64,000 nucleotides of DNA from Microbacterium hydrocarbonoxydans. GTDB taxonomy: Bacteria > Actinomycetota > Actinomycetes > Actinomycetales > Microbacteriaceae. Shown here in pieces: positions 48,455 through 57,250 of this stretch. The stretch is taken from positions 1,116,001-1,180,000 of the forward strand of contig NZ_JYJB01000010.1 of NCBI RefSeq assembly GCF_000956475.1. Reading direction: 5' to 3'. The notes below the pieces were generated by a model that had not been told where the DNA came from, did no database searches, and saw nothing but the letters and a program-made list of their open reading frames with translations. Numbering within the stretch: the stretch's first letter is position 1; the number at the start of each line of letters is the position of its first letter. Position numbers and translations under genes: made by a program.

Positions 48455-48460
48455 ATCGTA
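48455..48460 (-). promoter_or_regulatory. -10 box of the marR-type gene (leaderless)
   Basis: TACGAT on the minus strand ends six bases before the GTG at 48448. Confidence 0.5.
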
Positions 48461-48488
48461 GATCGCCGGTTCGCAATCAAGTTCTAGT

Positions 48489-48494
48489 TATATT
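48489..48494 (+). promoter_or_regulatory. -10 box of the MFS exporter gene
   Basis: TATATT lies 14 bases before the GTG at 48509 within the only strongly AT-rich stretch of this region. The leader would be about eight bases. Confidence 0.5.
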
Positions 48495-48510
48495 ACAATA
48501 ATCATATTGT
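48495..48510. promoter_or_regulatory. 16-bp inverted repeat, probable MarR operator
   Basis: ACAATA-ATCA-TATTGT is a perfect inverted repeat directly after the TATATT box and overlapping the first two bases of the exporter GTG start. A bound MarR dimer there would block transcription start. Confidence 0.65.
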
Positions 48511-49732
48511 GACGAATCTCCGCGAACCTTCCACCGACTCCATCCGCACCGTCCGCCCCGCGATCACCGCTAGGCTGCTCGGCATCCTCGCTCTCCTCGC
48601 CGCTGTCGCGCCCTTCGCGACCGATCTGTATCTGCCGGCCTTCCCCGCGATCGCCTCGGACCTTGCCACCGACGCGACCGGCGTGCAGCTGACCCTCACC
48701 GCGTTCCTCGTCGGCGTCGCCGGCGGACAGCTGCTCTTCGGACCGCTCTCCGACCAGTTCGGCCGCCGCCTTCCGCTGCTCGTCGGCGCGATCGTGTTCG
48801 TGCTCTCGAGCCTCGTAACCGTGTTCGCCCCAACGCTGGAGGTGCTGTTCGCCGCTCGTGTTCTGCAGGGCCTCTCGGGGGCCGCGGGCATGGTTCTCGG
48901 CCGCGCGGTGATCGCGGACCTCGCACGCGGGCCGGCCGCCGCCCGCGCGATGAGCCTGATGATGATCGTCGGCGGCGTGGCTCCGGTCATCGCCCCGCTG
49001 CTCGGCGGTGCGCTCGCCGAGCCCCTCGGCTGGCGCGGCGTGCTCGCAGTCGTGCTGGGCATCGCAGTGCTGACGCTGCTCGCCGTGACGCTCGGCGTGC
49101 GTGAGACGCTGCCCTCCGAGCGCCGTGCGGAGCTGGCGCTGCTCAAGCGGGCGAGCGGATCGCCGCTGCGCGCGCTCCTCTCCCGCGAGTACATCGGCTA
49201 CACGCTGACCTTCGCGTTCGCCTTCACTGTGATGATGGCGTACATCTCGGCCTCGCCGTTCCTGTACCAGAGCATGCTCGGACTCGACGAGCTGCAGTAC
49301 GGCCTGATGTTCGGGCTCAACGCTCTCGCGCTCATGGCCACGAGCGCCGTGTCGGCGAAGATCGTCGCCCGCGTACCCGCACGCCGGCTGATCGCGACCG
49401 GCCTGTCGGGCATGGGACTGGGCGTGCTCGCATTCCTCGTGCTCGCAGTCACATCGGCGCCGGTGTGGCTGCTGGCCGTCGCCGTCTTCGTCATCGTCGC
49501 CTCGCTCGGCTTCGTGCTCGGAAACGCGACCGCGCTCGCGCTGTCGGCCGTGCCGGGGGCTGCGGGTTCCGCCTCCGCCGTGCTCGGCGCGCTGCAGTTC
49601 GCGCTCGCGGCACTCGTGTCGCCGCTGGTGAGCATCGGCGGCGAGGACACCGCGATTCCTCTCGCCCTCGTGATGGCGGCAGCCATCGCCGTCGCCGGCT
49701 GTGCCTTCGCCGGAGCGCGTCAGCGGGCCTGA
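48509..49732 (+). CDS. MFS multidrug exporter, Bcr/CflA type
   Basis: This 407-residue transporter has 12 predicted helices, the opening LAAVAPFATDLYLPAFPAIA typical of Bcr/CflA proteins, motif A in GPLSDQFGRRLPLLVG (about residues 80-95) and motif C-like GGVAPVIAPLLGGALA (about 152-167). It is a probable drug/proton antiporter. The GTG start overlaps the inverted repeat that the divergent MarR protein probably binds. Confidence 0.93.
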   Translation: MTNLREPSTDSIRTVRPAITARLLGILALLAAVAPFATDLYLPAFPAIASDLATDATGVQLTLTAFLVGVAGGQLLFGPLSDQFGRRLPLLVGAIVFVLSSLVTVFAPTLEVLFAARVLQGLSGAAGMVLGRAVIADLARGPAAARAMSLMMIVGGVAPVIAPLLGGALAEPLGWRGVLAVVLGIAVLTLLAVTLGVRETLPSERRAELALLKRASGSPLRALLSREYIGYTLTFAFAFTVMMAYISASPFLYQSMLGLDELQYGLMFGLNALALMATSAVSAKIVARVPARRLIATGLSGMGLGVLAFLVLAVTSAPVWLLAVAVFVIVASLGFVLGNATALALSAVPGAAGSASAVLGALQFALAALVSPLVSIGGEDTAIPLALVMAAAIAVAGCAFAGARQRA

Positions 49733-49764
49733 TCAGACCCCTGGGCGGGGCCGACTCATGCAGC

Positions 49765-50421
49765 TCACGAGTCGGCCTCGGCCGCTCGCACCTCGCCTTC
49801 AAGCGCACGCAGCCGCTCACGCAGTGCGCGTTCGGCGTCCCAGCCGTTCTCTCTCGCGGTCGAGACGAGGGCGAGAAGCGCCTCGCCGAGTTCGGATTCG
49901 GTGCCGGGAACAGCTGCGGAGCCGGTGACATCGACCCCCGCACCGGCCGCGCGGCCGAGCATCTTCTGAGCAAGGGCGAGAGCCGGCATCCCTCGCGGAA
50001 TCCCGTCGAGAGCACTGCGGCGGGTGCGCTTCTCTGCGGCCTTGGCGGCGTTCCAATGCACGAGCACCTCGTCGGGGGTTCGGGCGACGGCATCCCCGAA
50101 GACGTGCGGATGCCGTCGGACCATCTTCTCGTTCAGGCCGCGGGCGACGTCGTCGATGTCGAAGGGCTGCTCGGGATCCTGCGCGGCGATCGCCGAGTGG
50201 AACAGCACCTGCCAGAGCAGGTCGCCGAGCTCTTCGCGGAGGTCGTCACGGGTGCCGCTCTCGACAGCATCGATGACCTCGTGGGACTCCTCGATCAGAT
50301 ACGGGACGAGGTCGCGATGGGTGATCTGCTGCGACCACACGCACTTCTCCCGCACCGCCCTCATGGTGTCGGCGACCTCGCGCAGTGCATCCGCGGGGGC
50401 GGCCGCATCCTTCTCGCTCAT
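49765..50421 (-). CDS. mazG: MazG nucleoside triphosphate pyrophosphohydrolase
   Basis: This 218-residue enzyme hydrolyses nucleoside triphosphates to monophosphates and pyrophosphate and may clean the nucleotide pool. The metal-binding MazG core is visible as EESHEVIDAVESG and DLREELGDLLWQVLFHS (about residues 44-73), and a typical second-half EKMVRRHPHVFGD (about 97). The length is that of a single complete MazG domain plus an extension, shorter than the 260-residue E. coli form. It overlaps the nhaA stop by four bases. Confidence 0.93.
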   Translation of the reverse strand: MSEKDAAAPADALREVADTMRAVREKCVWSQQITHRDLVPYLIEESHEVIDAVESGTRDDLREELGDLLWQVLFHSAIAAQDPEQPFDIDDVARGLNEKMVRRHPHVFGDAVARTPDEVLVHWNAAKAAEKRTRRSALDGIPRGMPALALAQKMLGRAAGAGVDVTGSAAVPGTESELGEALLALVSTARENGWDAERALRERLRALEGEVRAAEADS

Positions 50422-51587
50422 GAGGTGGCCGCCGCCGTTCGGCGGTACCAGCCGGCGCGTAGCGACACGAAGACGCCAGCGAGAACCAGGGAGACGAGCG
50501 ACCCGATCAGCACGCCGAGGATCGCCTGGTCGCGAACGCCCGCGTCACCCGCGAAAGCGAGATTCGCGAGCAGCAGCGAGACCGTGAACCCGATGCCGCC
50601 GAGGGTCCCCGCAGCGACGAGATCGGCGAAAGGCAGGGCGGGCGGCGCGCCACGAGGGCGGATCCGCATCGCGACCCAGCCCAGCAGGGAGATACCGAGC
50701 ACCTTGCCGACCGGCAGAGCGATCGCGATGCCCCAGAAGGCCGGAGACAGCTCGGAGGGCGACAGCGCGGGGATCACGACGAATGCCGCGACGAACGCGA
50801 ACAGCGGCAGGATCAGGCCGTTGACCGTCGGTTCGAGAGCGTGCCGCACCCGTGCAGCGGGCACCGGCGCCATGACGAGCCCCAGCATCACGCCGGCGAT
50901 CGTGGCGTGGATGCCGGAAACCGCGACGAGCCCCCAGGCGATGAGGCCGACGACGGCCATCAGGACCGCGATGACCGGATGCCCGTGGCGGTGCAGCAGG
51001 CGGCTGAGCGCCCAGAAGACGGCGACCGCGACGACCGCCAGCGCGAGCAGGAGCCACTGCACGTCATGGGCGAACAGCACGGCGATGAAGACGATGCCGA
51101 TGATGTCGTCGAGTATGGCCAGCGCGAGCAGGAACACCCGGACAGTCGAAGGGAGCCCCCGGCCGAACATGGCGAGGACCCCGAGGGCGAAGGCGATGTC
51201 GGTCGCCGTCGGGATCGGCCAGCCGGATGCGGTTGAGGCGTCTGAGCCCGCGATGAGCAGGTAGACCGCGATCGGCACGAGCACCCCGCCGGCCGCGGCG
51301 ATCGCGGGCTGCACAGCCTTGCTGATCGAGTCGAGCTCGCCGTGCGTGAGTTCGTGCCGCAGCTCGATCGCGACGACGAGGAAGAAGACGGCGAGCAGTC
51401 CGTCGGAGACCCAGTGCTCCACCGAGAGATCGAGCCCGGTGCCCGGCACTGCGATGAGGGCGTGCAGGACGCCGGCGATCGCATCGTGGGTCGGCAGATT
51501 CGCGAGCAGGAGGCCGAGACCCGCTGCGAGCAACAGGAGGACGGCGGGGAACTGCTGGCCACGGAGGTGCTTCACGGTGATTCGCAT
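50418..51587 (-). CDS. nhaA: Na+/H+ antiporter NhaA
   Basis: This 389-residue protein has about 12 membrane helices and the NhaA residues: PTATDIAFALGVLA with the pore Asp (about 127), LALAILDDIIGIV with the double Asp (about 157-158), and a Lys in helix 10 region. It exports sodium against protons. ATG 51596 is possible, but TACGAT overlaps it and sits seven bases before ATG 51587, so the start MRITVKHLRGQQF is preferred. It is followed by mazG in a four-base overlap. Confidence 0.94.
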   Translation of the reverse strand: MRITVKHLRGQQFPAVLLLLAAGLGLLLANLPTHDAIAGVLHALIAVPGTGLDLSVEHWVSDGLLAVFFLVVAIELRHELTHGELDSISKAVQPAIAAAGGVLVPIAVYLLIAGSDASTASGWPIPTATDIAFALGVLAMFGRGLPSTVRVFLLALAILDDIIGIVFIAVLFAHDVQWLLLALAVVAVAVFWALSRLLHRHGHPVIAVLMAVVGLIAWGLVAVSGIHATIAGVMLGLVMAPVPAARVRHALEPTVNGLILPLFAFVAAFVVIPALSPSELSPAFWGIAIALPVGKVLGISLLGWVAMRIRPRGAPPALPFADLVAAGTLGGIGFTVSLLLANLAFAGDAGVRDQAILGVLIGSLVSLVLAGVFVSLRAGWYRRTAAATS

Positions 51588-51667
51588 CGTGTCCATCGTA
51601 CGCAGGCGCTCTCATCCGGGGTCCGTTACGGATCGTCATGCGTTCCAAGCACCCTTCCTCGCCGGGA

Positions 51668-51673
51668 TACGCT
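51668..51673 (+). promoter_or_regulatory. -10 box of ppc (leaderless)
   Basis: TACGCT ends six bases before the GTG at 51680. The longer reading frame from ATG 51638 would start upstream of this box. Confidence 0.5.
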
Positions 51674-51679
51674 CGAAGG

Positions 51680-54367
51680 GTGACCCCCGCACAGTCTTTT
51701 CCCGAGCCCACGAACACTGAGGCGATCCGCGTCATCGGACGCTTCGAAGCAGGCCGCGGCATTCCGGATGCCATGCGCTCCGATGTCAGGATGCTCGGCG
51801 CCCTGCTCGGCCAGGTGCTGCGCGAGGCCGGCGGCGATGACCTCTTCGAGGACGTCGAGCGGCTTCGCCTCGCCACGATCCAGGCCTACGACGAGGAGAC
51901 CTCCGACGCGTTCGATCGGGCTGCGGCCATCGCCGAGTCCTTCTCGGTCGAGCGCGCGGACGAGGTGGCCAGGGCGTTCACCTGCTACTTCCACCTCGTC
52001 AACCTCGCCGAAGAGCACCAGCGGGTGCGCGTGCTGCGCGAACGCGCCGGTCAGCCGGGCCGCGAGGATGCCGCCGACACCGTCGCGACCGCCTACGCAC
52101 GGTTGAAGACCGAGGTCGGCGAGGATGAGGCGCGCCGCCGTCTGGAGGGACTGCGGTTCCACCCCGTCTTCACGGCGCACCCCACCGAGGCGCGCCGCCG
52201 CGCGGTGTCGAGCAGCATCCGCCGCCTGTCCGAGCTGCTCACTCAGCACGACGCGGCGAGTGAGGCCGGCGCCGAGCAGCACCGGGCACATCGCCGGATG
52301 CTGGAGGAGATCGACACACTGTGGCGCACGGCTCCCCTGCGCGCGCAGAAGCCGACACCGACCGACGAGGTGCGCACAGTGATGAGCGTCTTCGACGAGA
52401 CGCTCTTCACGACCGTTCCCCACGTCTACCGCCGCATCGACGACGCGCTGCGCGGCGACGACTCCGGCTCCAGCGCACCCATCGTCCCGGCGTTCGTCCG
52501 CGTCGGGTCGTGGGTCGGCGGCGACCGCGACGGCAACCCGTTCGTCACGGCATCCGTCACCCGCGAAGCGTCGCAGATCGCGTCCGATCACGTGCTGCGC
52601 GGGCTGGAGCGCGCTCTGGAGCGGATCGGCCGCACCCTCACCCTCGACGCGCAGGGCACGCCGCCCAGCGCCGAGGTGACCGCGATCTGGGAGCGCTTCA
52701 CCGCCGCCCATCCCGAGGCCGCCTCCGACCTCGCCACCCGCTCTCCCGACGAGCCGCACCGCCGGGTGCTGCTCGTGCTCGCGCACCGCATCGCCGCCAC
52801 CCGCCGTGGCGACGACGACCGGTTCGCCGGTCCTGAAGAGCTCCTTGACGAACTGCGGGCGCTGCAGACATCGCTGGCGGATGCCGGCGCCCGCCGCCAC
52901 GCGTTCGGCGGCGTGCAGCACCTGATCTGGCAGGTGGAGACCTACGGCTTCCACCTCACCGAGCTCGAGGTGCGCCAGCACTCGCAGGTCCACGCGAAGG
53001 CGCTGGCCGAGATCGAGGGCGGCGGCGCGCTGAGCGCACAGACCGAAGAGGTTCTCGAGGTCTTCCGCGCCATCGCCGAGATCCAGCGCGATCGCGGACT
53101 GCGTGCGGCCGGCCGCTACGTCGTGTCGTTCACGCAGGCGGCGTCCGACCTCGCCGCGGTGCACCGTCTCGCGAAGCACGCCCTCGGCGACGACGCTCCC
53201 GTGCTCGACGTCGTGCCGCTGTTCGAGACCTTCGCCGACCTGCAGGCGGCGCCCGCGATCCTCGCTGAGGCGGTCACCTTCCCCGAGTTCCAGGCTCGTA
53301 TGGCCGCGACCGGGAACAAGCTCGAGGTCATGCTCGGCTACTCCGACTCGTCGAAGGACGTCGGGCCCGTCGCCGCGAACCTCGCCCTGTACGAGGCGCA
53401 GGAGAAGATCGCCCTCTGGGCGAAGGAATCGGGAATCGAGCTGACGCTCTTCCACGGCCGCGGCGGCGCTCTCGGGCGCGGCGGCGGCCCGGCGAACTCC
53501 GCCATCCTGGCCCAGCCGCCGCACTCGGTCGACGGCCGCTTCAAGCTCACCGAGCAGGGCGAGGTCATCTTCGCCCGTTACGGCGAGCCCGCGATCGCGA
53601 TGCGCCACATCGACCAGGTCGCCGCTGCCACGCTGCTGGCGTCCTCGCCGACGGTCGAATCGCGCACGAGCGAGGCTGCCACCCGCTTCGCGGACATCGC
53701 CGCGGTGCTCGACACGGCATCGCGCGAGCGGTTCTTCTCGCTGGTCAAGGCCGAGGGCTTCGCTCCCTGGTTCGCCACGGTGACGCCGCTCGAGGAGATC
53801 GGGCTGCTCGCGCTCGGCTCGCGGCCCGCCCGCCGCGGTCTGTCGGTGGAGTCGCTGGAAGACCTCCGGGCGATTCCGTGGGTGTTCGCGTGGACGCAGG
53901 CGCGGATCAACCTGGCCGGCTGGTTCGGCCTGGGCACGGCGCTGGCCGCGGTCGGCGACGAGCAGCGGCTCGCCGAGGCCTACCGCGACTGGCCGCTGCT
54001 TCGCACGCTGATCGACAACGTCGCGATGAGCCTCGCCAAGACCGATGAGCGCATCGCACGTCAGTACCTCGCCCTCGGCGATCGCGACGACCTCGCGGCC
54101 CTCGTGCTCGACGAACTGCAGCTGACTCGCGACGGGGTGATCCGTCTCACCGGCGGCGAGCGGCTACTCGAGAACAAGCCGATCCTGCAGCGCGCCGTGC
54201 AGCTGCGCACGCCCTACGTCGACGCACTCTCGCTGCTGCAGCTGCGGGCCCTGCGCGCTCTGCGCACGGCTCCGGCGAGCACAGGCTCCGGCGCCGACGA
54301 CGAGCAGCGCCGACTGCTGCTGCTCTCGGTCAGCGGCGTGGCCGCGGGTCTGCAGAACACCGGATGA
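51680..54367 (+). CDS. ppc: phosphoenolpyruvate carboxylase
   Basis: This 895-residue cytosolic enzyme carboxylates PEP with bicarbonate to oxaloacetate, an anaplerotic step. Conserved stretches are intact: FTAHPTEARRRAV with the catalytic His (about residue 165), GGDRDGNPFVT (about 277), LGYSDSSKDVGP (about 552), the mobile loop FHGRGGALGRGGGPAN (about 591), LTEQGEVIFARYG and the C-terminal QNTG. The C-terminus is complete. Bicarbonate may come from the beta and gamma carbonic anhydrases nearby. The GTG start is set by TACGCT. Confidence 0.97.
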   Translation: MTPAQSFPEPTNTEAIRVIGRFEAGRGIPDAMRSDVRMLGALLGQVLREAGGDDLFEDVERLRLATIQAYDEETSDAFDRAAAIAESFSVERADEVARAFTCYFHLVNLAEEHQRVRVLRERAGQPGREDAADTVATAYARLKTEVGEDEARRRLEGLRFHPVFTAHPTEARRRAVSSSIRRLSELLTQHDAASEAGAEQHRAHRRMLEEIDTLWRTAPLRAQKPTPTDEVRTVMSVFDETLFTTVPHVYRRIDDALRGDDSGSSAPIVPAFVRVGSWVGGDRDGNPFVTASVTREASQIASDHVLRGLERALERIGRTLTLDAQGTPPSAEVTAIWERFTAAHPEAASDLATRSPDEPHRRVLLVLAHRIAATRRGDDDRFAGPEELLDELRALQTSLADAGARRHAFGGVQHLIWQVETYGFHLTELEVRQHSQVHAKALAEIEGGGALSAQTEEVLEVFRAIAEIQRDRGLRAAGRYVVSFTQAASDLAAVHRLAKHALGDDAPVLDVVPLFETFADLQAAPAILAEAVTFPEFQARMAATGNKLEVMLGYSDSSKDVGPVAANLALYEAQEKIALWAKESGIELTLFHGRGGALGRGGGPANSAILAQPPHSVDGRFKLTEQGEVIFARYGEPAIAMRHIDQVAAATLLASSPTVESRTSEAATRFADIAAVLDTASRERFFSLVKAEGFAPWFATVTPLEEIGLLALGSRPARRGLSVESLEDLRAIPWVFAWTQARINLAGWFGLGTALAAVGDEQRLAEAYRDWPLLRTLIDNVAMSLAKTDERIARQYLALGDRDDLAALVLDELQLTRDGVIRLTGGERLLENKPILQRAVQLRTPYVDALSLLQLRALRALRTAPASTGSGADDEQRRLLLLSVSGVAAGLQNTG

Positions 54368-54495
54368 GCAGCATCCGCGTCACGTGAAGAAGTTCACATC
54401 GGCCATGCCGGTAAAGTGAAAAGCTCCGCCTGATCCGGCGACGAATCGCGCGACACGATCGCTTGCGAGTCCCCCACCGATTCAGAAAGCTCTTC

Positions 54496-55866
54496 GTGAC
54501 CTCTTCATCCCCCGCTGACTTCCATCCCCTCGCGCCGTCTGTGCAGCCCGTCTTCGACACGGTGCTCTCGCGCAGCGCCAACGAGCCGGAGTTCCACCAG
54601 GCAGTCCATGAGGTGCTGCACTCGATCGCCCCGGTGCTCGAGAAGCGTCCGGAGTTCATCGACGGCGGCATCCTCGAGCGCCTGGTCGAGCCGGAGCGTC
54701 AGATCATGTTCCGCGTCCCATGGGTCGACGACGCCGGTCGTCTGCAGGTGAATCGCGGCTACCGCATCCAGTTCTCCTCCGTGCTCGGACCCTACAAGGG
54801 CGGCCTGCGCTTCCACCCGTCTGTGAACCTGTCGATCATCAAGTTCCTGGGCTTCGAGCAGATCTTCAAGAACGCGCTCACCGGTCAGGGGATCGGCGGC
54901 GGCAAGGGAGGCTCGGACTTCGATCCGCACGGCAGGTCGGACGCCGAGGTCATGCGCTTCTGCCAGTCGTTCATGAACGAGCTGTACCGTCACCTGGGCG
55001 AGCACACCGACGTTCCCGCCGGCGACATCGGCGTGGGCGGCCGGGAGATCGGCTACCTGTTCGGCCAGTACCGCAAGATCACGAACCGCCACGAGTCCGG
55101 CATGTTCACCGGCAAGGGCACCGGCTGGGGCGGTGCCGAGGTCCGCACCGAGGCCACAGGCTACGGCGCCGTGTTCTTCGCGCAGGAGATGCTGGCGGTG
55201 CACGGCGAGTCGCTCGAGGGCAAGCGCGTCGGAATCTCGGGATCGGGCAACGTCGCGATCTACGCGATCCAGAAGGCGACCCAGCTCGGAGCGACGGCCG
55301 TCACGGCATCCGACTCCTCCGGCTATGTGGTCGACGACGCCGGTATCGACCTCGAGCTGCTCCGTCAGCTCAAGGAGGTCGAGCGTGCCCGCATCGTCGA
55401 GTACGCCAAGCGACGCCCGAGCGCACGATTCGTGGAAGGCGGAAGCGTGTGGGAGGTCCCCGTCGACATCGCGGTGCCCTCAGCCACGCAGAACGAGGTC
55501 GGGCTGGCGGATGCCGAGGTCCTGATCGCGAACGGCGTGCGTGCGGTGTCGGAGGGTGCGAACATGCCCTGCGTGCCTGACGCCGTCGACGCGTTCCAGC
55601 GAGCCGGGGTCCTGTTCGCCCCTGGCAAGGCCGCGAACGCCGGCGGCGTCGCCACCTCCGCACTCGAGATGAGCCAGAACGCCTCGCGTCAGCGCTGGAG
55701 CTTCGGTGACAGCGAGAACAAGCTGCGCGAGATCATGGCCGACATCCACACGGCTGCCTTCGACGCCGCAGAGCGTCACGGTCGCCCGGGCGACTACGTC
55801 GCGGGCGCGAACATCGCGGGCTTCGAGCGCGTCGCCGCTGCGATGCTGGCACAGGGCGTGATCTGA
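54496..55866 (+). CDS. gdhA: NADP-type glutamate dehydrogenase
   Basis: This 456-residue enzyme of the hexameric small type aminates 2-oxoglutarate to glutamate. Catalytic Lys sites are in GPYKGGLRFHPSVN (about residue 100) and GQGIGGGKGGSDFDP with the active Lys (about 136), and the nucleotide fold is RVGISGSGNVAIYAIQ (about 245). Ser after the second beta strand (TASDSSGYV) fits NADP preference. The GTG at 54496 is preferred over upstream starts; a TAAAGT box at about 54410 would give a leader of roughly 80 bases. A strong terminator follows. Confidence 0.95.
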   Translation: MTSSSPADFHPLAPSVQPVFDTVLSRSANEPEFHQAVHEVLHSIAPVLEKRPEFIDGGILERLVEPERQIMFRVPWVDDAGRLQVNRGYRIQFSSVLGPYKGGLRFHPSVNLSIIKFLGFEQIFKNALTGQGIGGGKGGSDFDPHGRSDAEVMRFCQSFMNELYRHLGEHTDVPAGDIGVGGREIGYLFGQYRKITNRHESGMFTGKGTGWGGAEVRTEATGYGAVFFAQEMLAVHGESLEGKRVGISGSGNVAIYAIQKATQLGATAVTASDSSGYVVDDAGIDLELLRQLKEVERARIVEYAKRRPSARFVEGGSVWEVPVDIAVPSATQNEVGLADAEVLIANGVRAVSEGANMPCVPDAVDAFQRAGVLFAPGKAANAGGVATSALEMSQNASRQRWSFGDSENKLREIMADIHTAAFDAAERHGRPGDYVAGANIAGFERVAAAMLAQGVI

Positions 55867-55892
55867 CGCCTGCCCTGATCCCCGCCGGATGA

Positions 55893-55932
55893 CGAAGAGC
55901 CGCCTCGGCCCATGAGCCGAGGCGGCTCTTCG
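55893..55932. terminator. bidirectional terminator after gdhA
   Basis: A 17-bp perfect stem (CGAAGAGCCGCCTCGGC and its complement) with a six-base loop separates gdhA from the convergent gamma carbonic anhydrase gene. Confidence 0.8.
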
Positions 55933-55944
55933 CGTCTGCGCCCG

Positions 55945-56547
55945 TCATCCCCCGATCAGGCGGTCGTCCGCGTGGCGCGCGAGCGAGCTCGCATACCGTT
56001 CGGTGAGCTGCACCATGAGGTCGGGCGTGTCTCGGTCGACCCCGAACACGTGCCCGGGGAAGTCCAGGTCGGGCTGGGCCGCGGAGATCTCGGCCTCGCG
56101 GTCAGGCGACAGCAGCTGCACCGGGTCGCCGACCGCCACCCACCCGATCGGCACGACGGTGCCCGCCGGCAGCACGGCACGACGGTGGACGATCGCGTTC
56201 ACGCGCACCTCGCACCTGTCCCCCACGAGCGCGCCGTTGAAGATGCGGGCTCCCGAGGCGAAGAACACCTCTTCACCCACCGTGGCCCCTGCGATGCTCG
56301 CGAGCGTGCCGACAAGAGTGTGCGCGCCGATGTGCACGGAGTTGGCGGCCGTCGCCCGGATCAGCGCGTTCTCCATGACGATCACGTGTTCGCCGAGCGT
56401 GATCGGGCCACCCTCCGCCGTGATCACGGCACCGTGGAGCACCTGGCAGTTGGGGCCGATCTCCACGTCGCCGGAGATCACGGCGGTGGGAGCGACGACG
56501 GCGGTGTCATGGATCCGGGGCCGAGCCCCGAGGTGCTCGTACAACAT
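55945..56547 (-). CDS. gamma-carbonic anhydrase-like hexapeptide-repeat protein
   Basis: This 200-residue protein is a left-handed beta helix built of hexapeptide repeats (about residues 18-125), of the PaaY/CaiE/gamma-carbonic anhydrase group. Of the three His expected to bind zinc, His in QVLHGAVITAEGG and those in VHIGAHTLVG are visible. Family members hydrate CO2 or act as thioesterases or acyltransferase relatives. ATG with TAGTCT six bases upstream gives a leaderless start. Confidence 0.88.
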   Translation of the reverse strand: MLYEHLGARPRIHDTAVVAPTAVISGDVEIGPNCQVLHGAVITAEGGPITLGEHVIVMENALIRATAANSVHIGAHTLVGTLASIAGATVGEEVFFASGARIFNGALVGDRCEVRVNAIVHRRAVLPAGTVVPIGWVAVGDPVQLLSPDREAEISAAQPDLDFPGHVFGVDRDTPDLMVQLTERYASSLARHADDRLIGG

Positions 56548-56553
56548 GCGGCC

Positions 56554-56559
56554 AGACTA
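56554..56559 (-). promoter_or_regulatory. -10 box of the gamma carbonic anhydrase gene (leaderless)
   Basis: TAGTCT on the minus strand ends six bases before the ATG at 56547. Confidence 0.5.
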
Positions 56560-56668
56560 GTCCTGTGTGCGCGTGAGCGCCGCGCACTCCGCGCACGGAT
56601 GCGCGCGTCGCCCGGGCGGAGCGGGCGCAGAGCGAACCGCCCGCTGGTGACGCGAGCCCCCGCAGACG

Positions 56669-56699
56669 ACGGGAGCGGATGCCGCAGCATCCGCTCCCG
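56669..56699. terminator. hairpin terminator downstream of the small membrane protein genes
   Basis: A 14-bp perfect stem (ACGGGAGCGGATGC and its complement) with a CGCA loop lies 28 bp after the stop of the gene ending at 56727. Confidence 0.65.
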
Positions 56700-56726
56700 T
56701 GTTCGCCTGCAGGGGCTCCTGCCCGA

Positions 56727-57008
56727 TCAGTCCTCTTCGTGCTTCAGCGCGATTCCGATCGCGAACAGCGTCGGCGCCCATTCGCCGATGAACAGGCCCC
56801 AGCGGTCGGACTGGTCCCTGGAGTCCTTGCGTCCGCGCGAGATGAGCCAGGACAGGAACGAGACGCCGATCGCCGCGAACCCCGCCGTGTAGGCATGGCT
56901 GCTGCGCACACCCCAGCTGCCGAGAAGCTGGAGCGGATTCGACGCGGTCGCCGCGGCCGCCTTGCGCACCTGCTTCTTCGTGTTCAGCATCTGCTTCTTC
57001 ATCGTCAT
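56727..57008 (-). CDS. small membrane-associated hypothetical protein
   Basis: This 93-residue protein has a basic N-terminus with several Lys (MKKQMLNTKKQVRKAA) and two weakly hydrophobic segments (about residues 36-56 and 70-88). It is not recognised. GGGAG precedes the ATG by seven bases. The next gene upstream ends four bases before this ATG, so the two are probably co-transcribed. Confidence 0.7.
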   Translation of the reverse strand: MTMKKQMLNTKKQVRKAAAATASNPLQLLGSWGVRSSHAYTAGFAAIGVSFLSWLISRGRKDSRDQSDRWGLFIGEWAPTLFAIGIALKHEED

Positions 57009-57012
57009 GGTT

Positions 57013-57174
57013 TCACTCCCTCGTCGTCTTGCCTCGCCGCATCATCCCGAAGACCACCGTCGCGAGGAACAGCACGATTCCGATGATCGCGAGCCAGAGA
57101 AGGCCCTTCACCGCGAATCCGAGCACGGAGAGACCGGCCCAGACGATCAGCAGGATGATCAGCAATGTCCACAT
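57013..57174 (-). CDS. very small membrane protein (53 aa)
   Basis: This 53-residue protein consists almost wholly of two hydrophobic segments (about residues 3-20 and 23-44) and ends in a basic tail GMMRRGKTTRE. It resembles the small hydrophobic proteins common in Actinobacteria that carry no assigned function. The frame extends upstream, but ATG 57174 sits at the centre of the perfect palindrome GTCCACATGTGGAC and starts the hydrophobic stretch. A ribosome binding site was not recognised. Confidence 0.6.
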   Translation of the reverse strand: MWTLLIILLIVWAGLSVLGFAVKGLLWLAIIGIVLFLATVVFGMMRRGKTTRE

Positions 57175-57250
57175 GTGGACAGCATGCGGTCGCGAAACCC
57201 GAGCGCACAGGGCGTTGACTGAGGTTCGCGAGTGGACTACCGCAGATCGA

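Noticed and set aside
51626..53608. 660-codon open frame antisense to ppc
   Set aside because: It is a shadow of ppc; low-complexity composition, no ribosome binding site and no recognisable motif.
56557..56781. 74-codon frame on the minus strand with CGGS and HPCAEC Cys motifs, a possible zinc ribbon
   Set aside because: It runs through the hairpin terminator at 56669-56699 and overlaps the end of the next gene; no start with ribosome binding site or -10 box was found.
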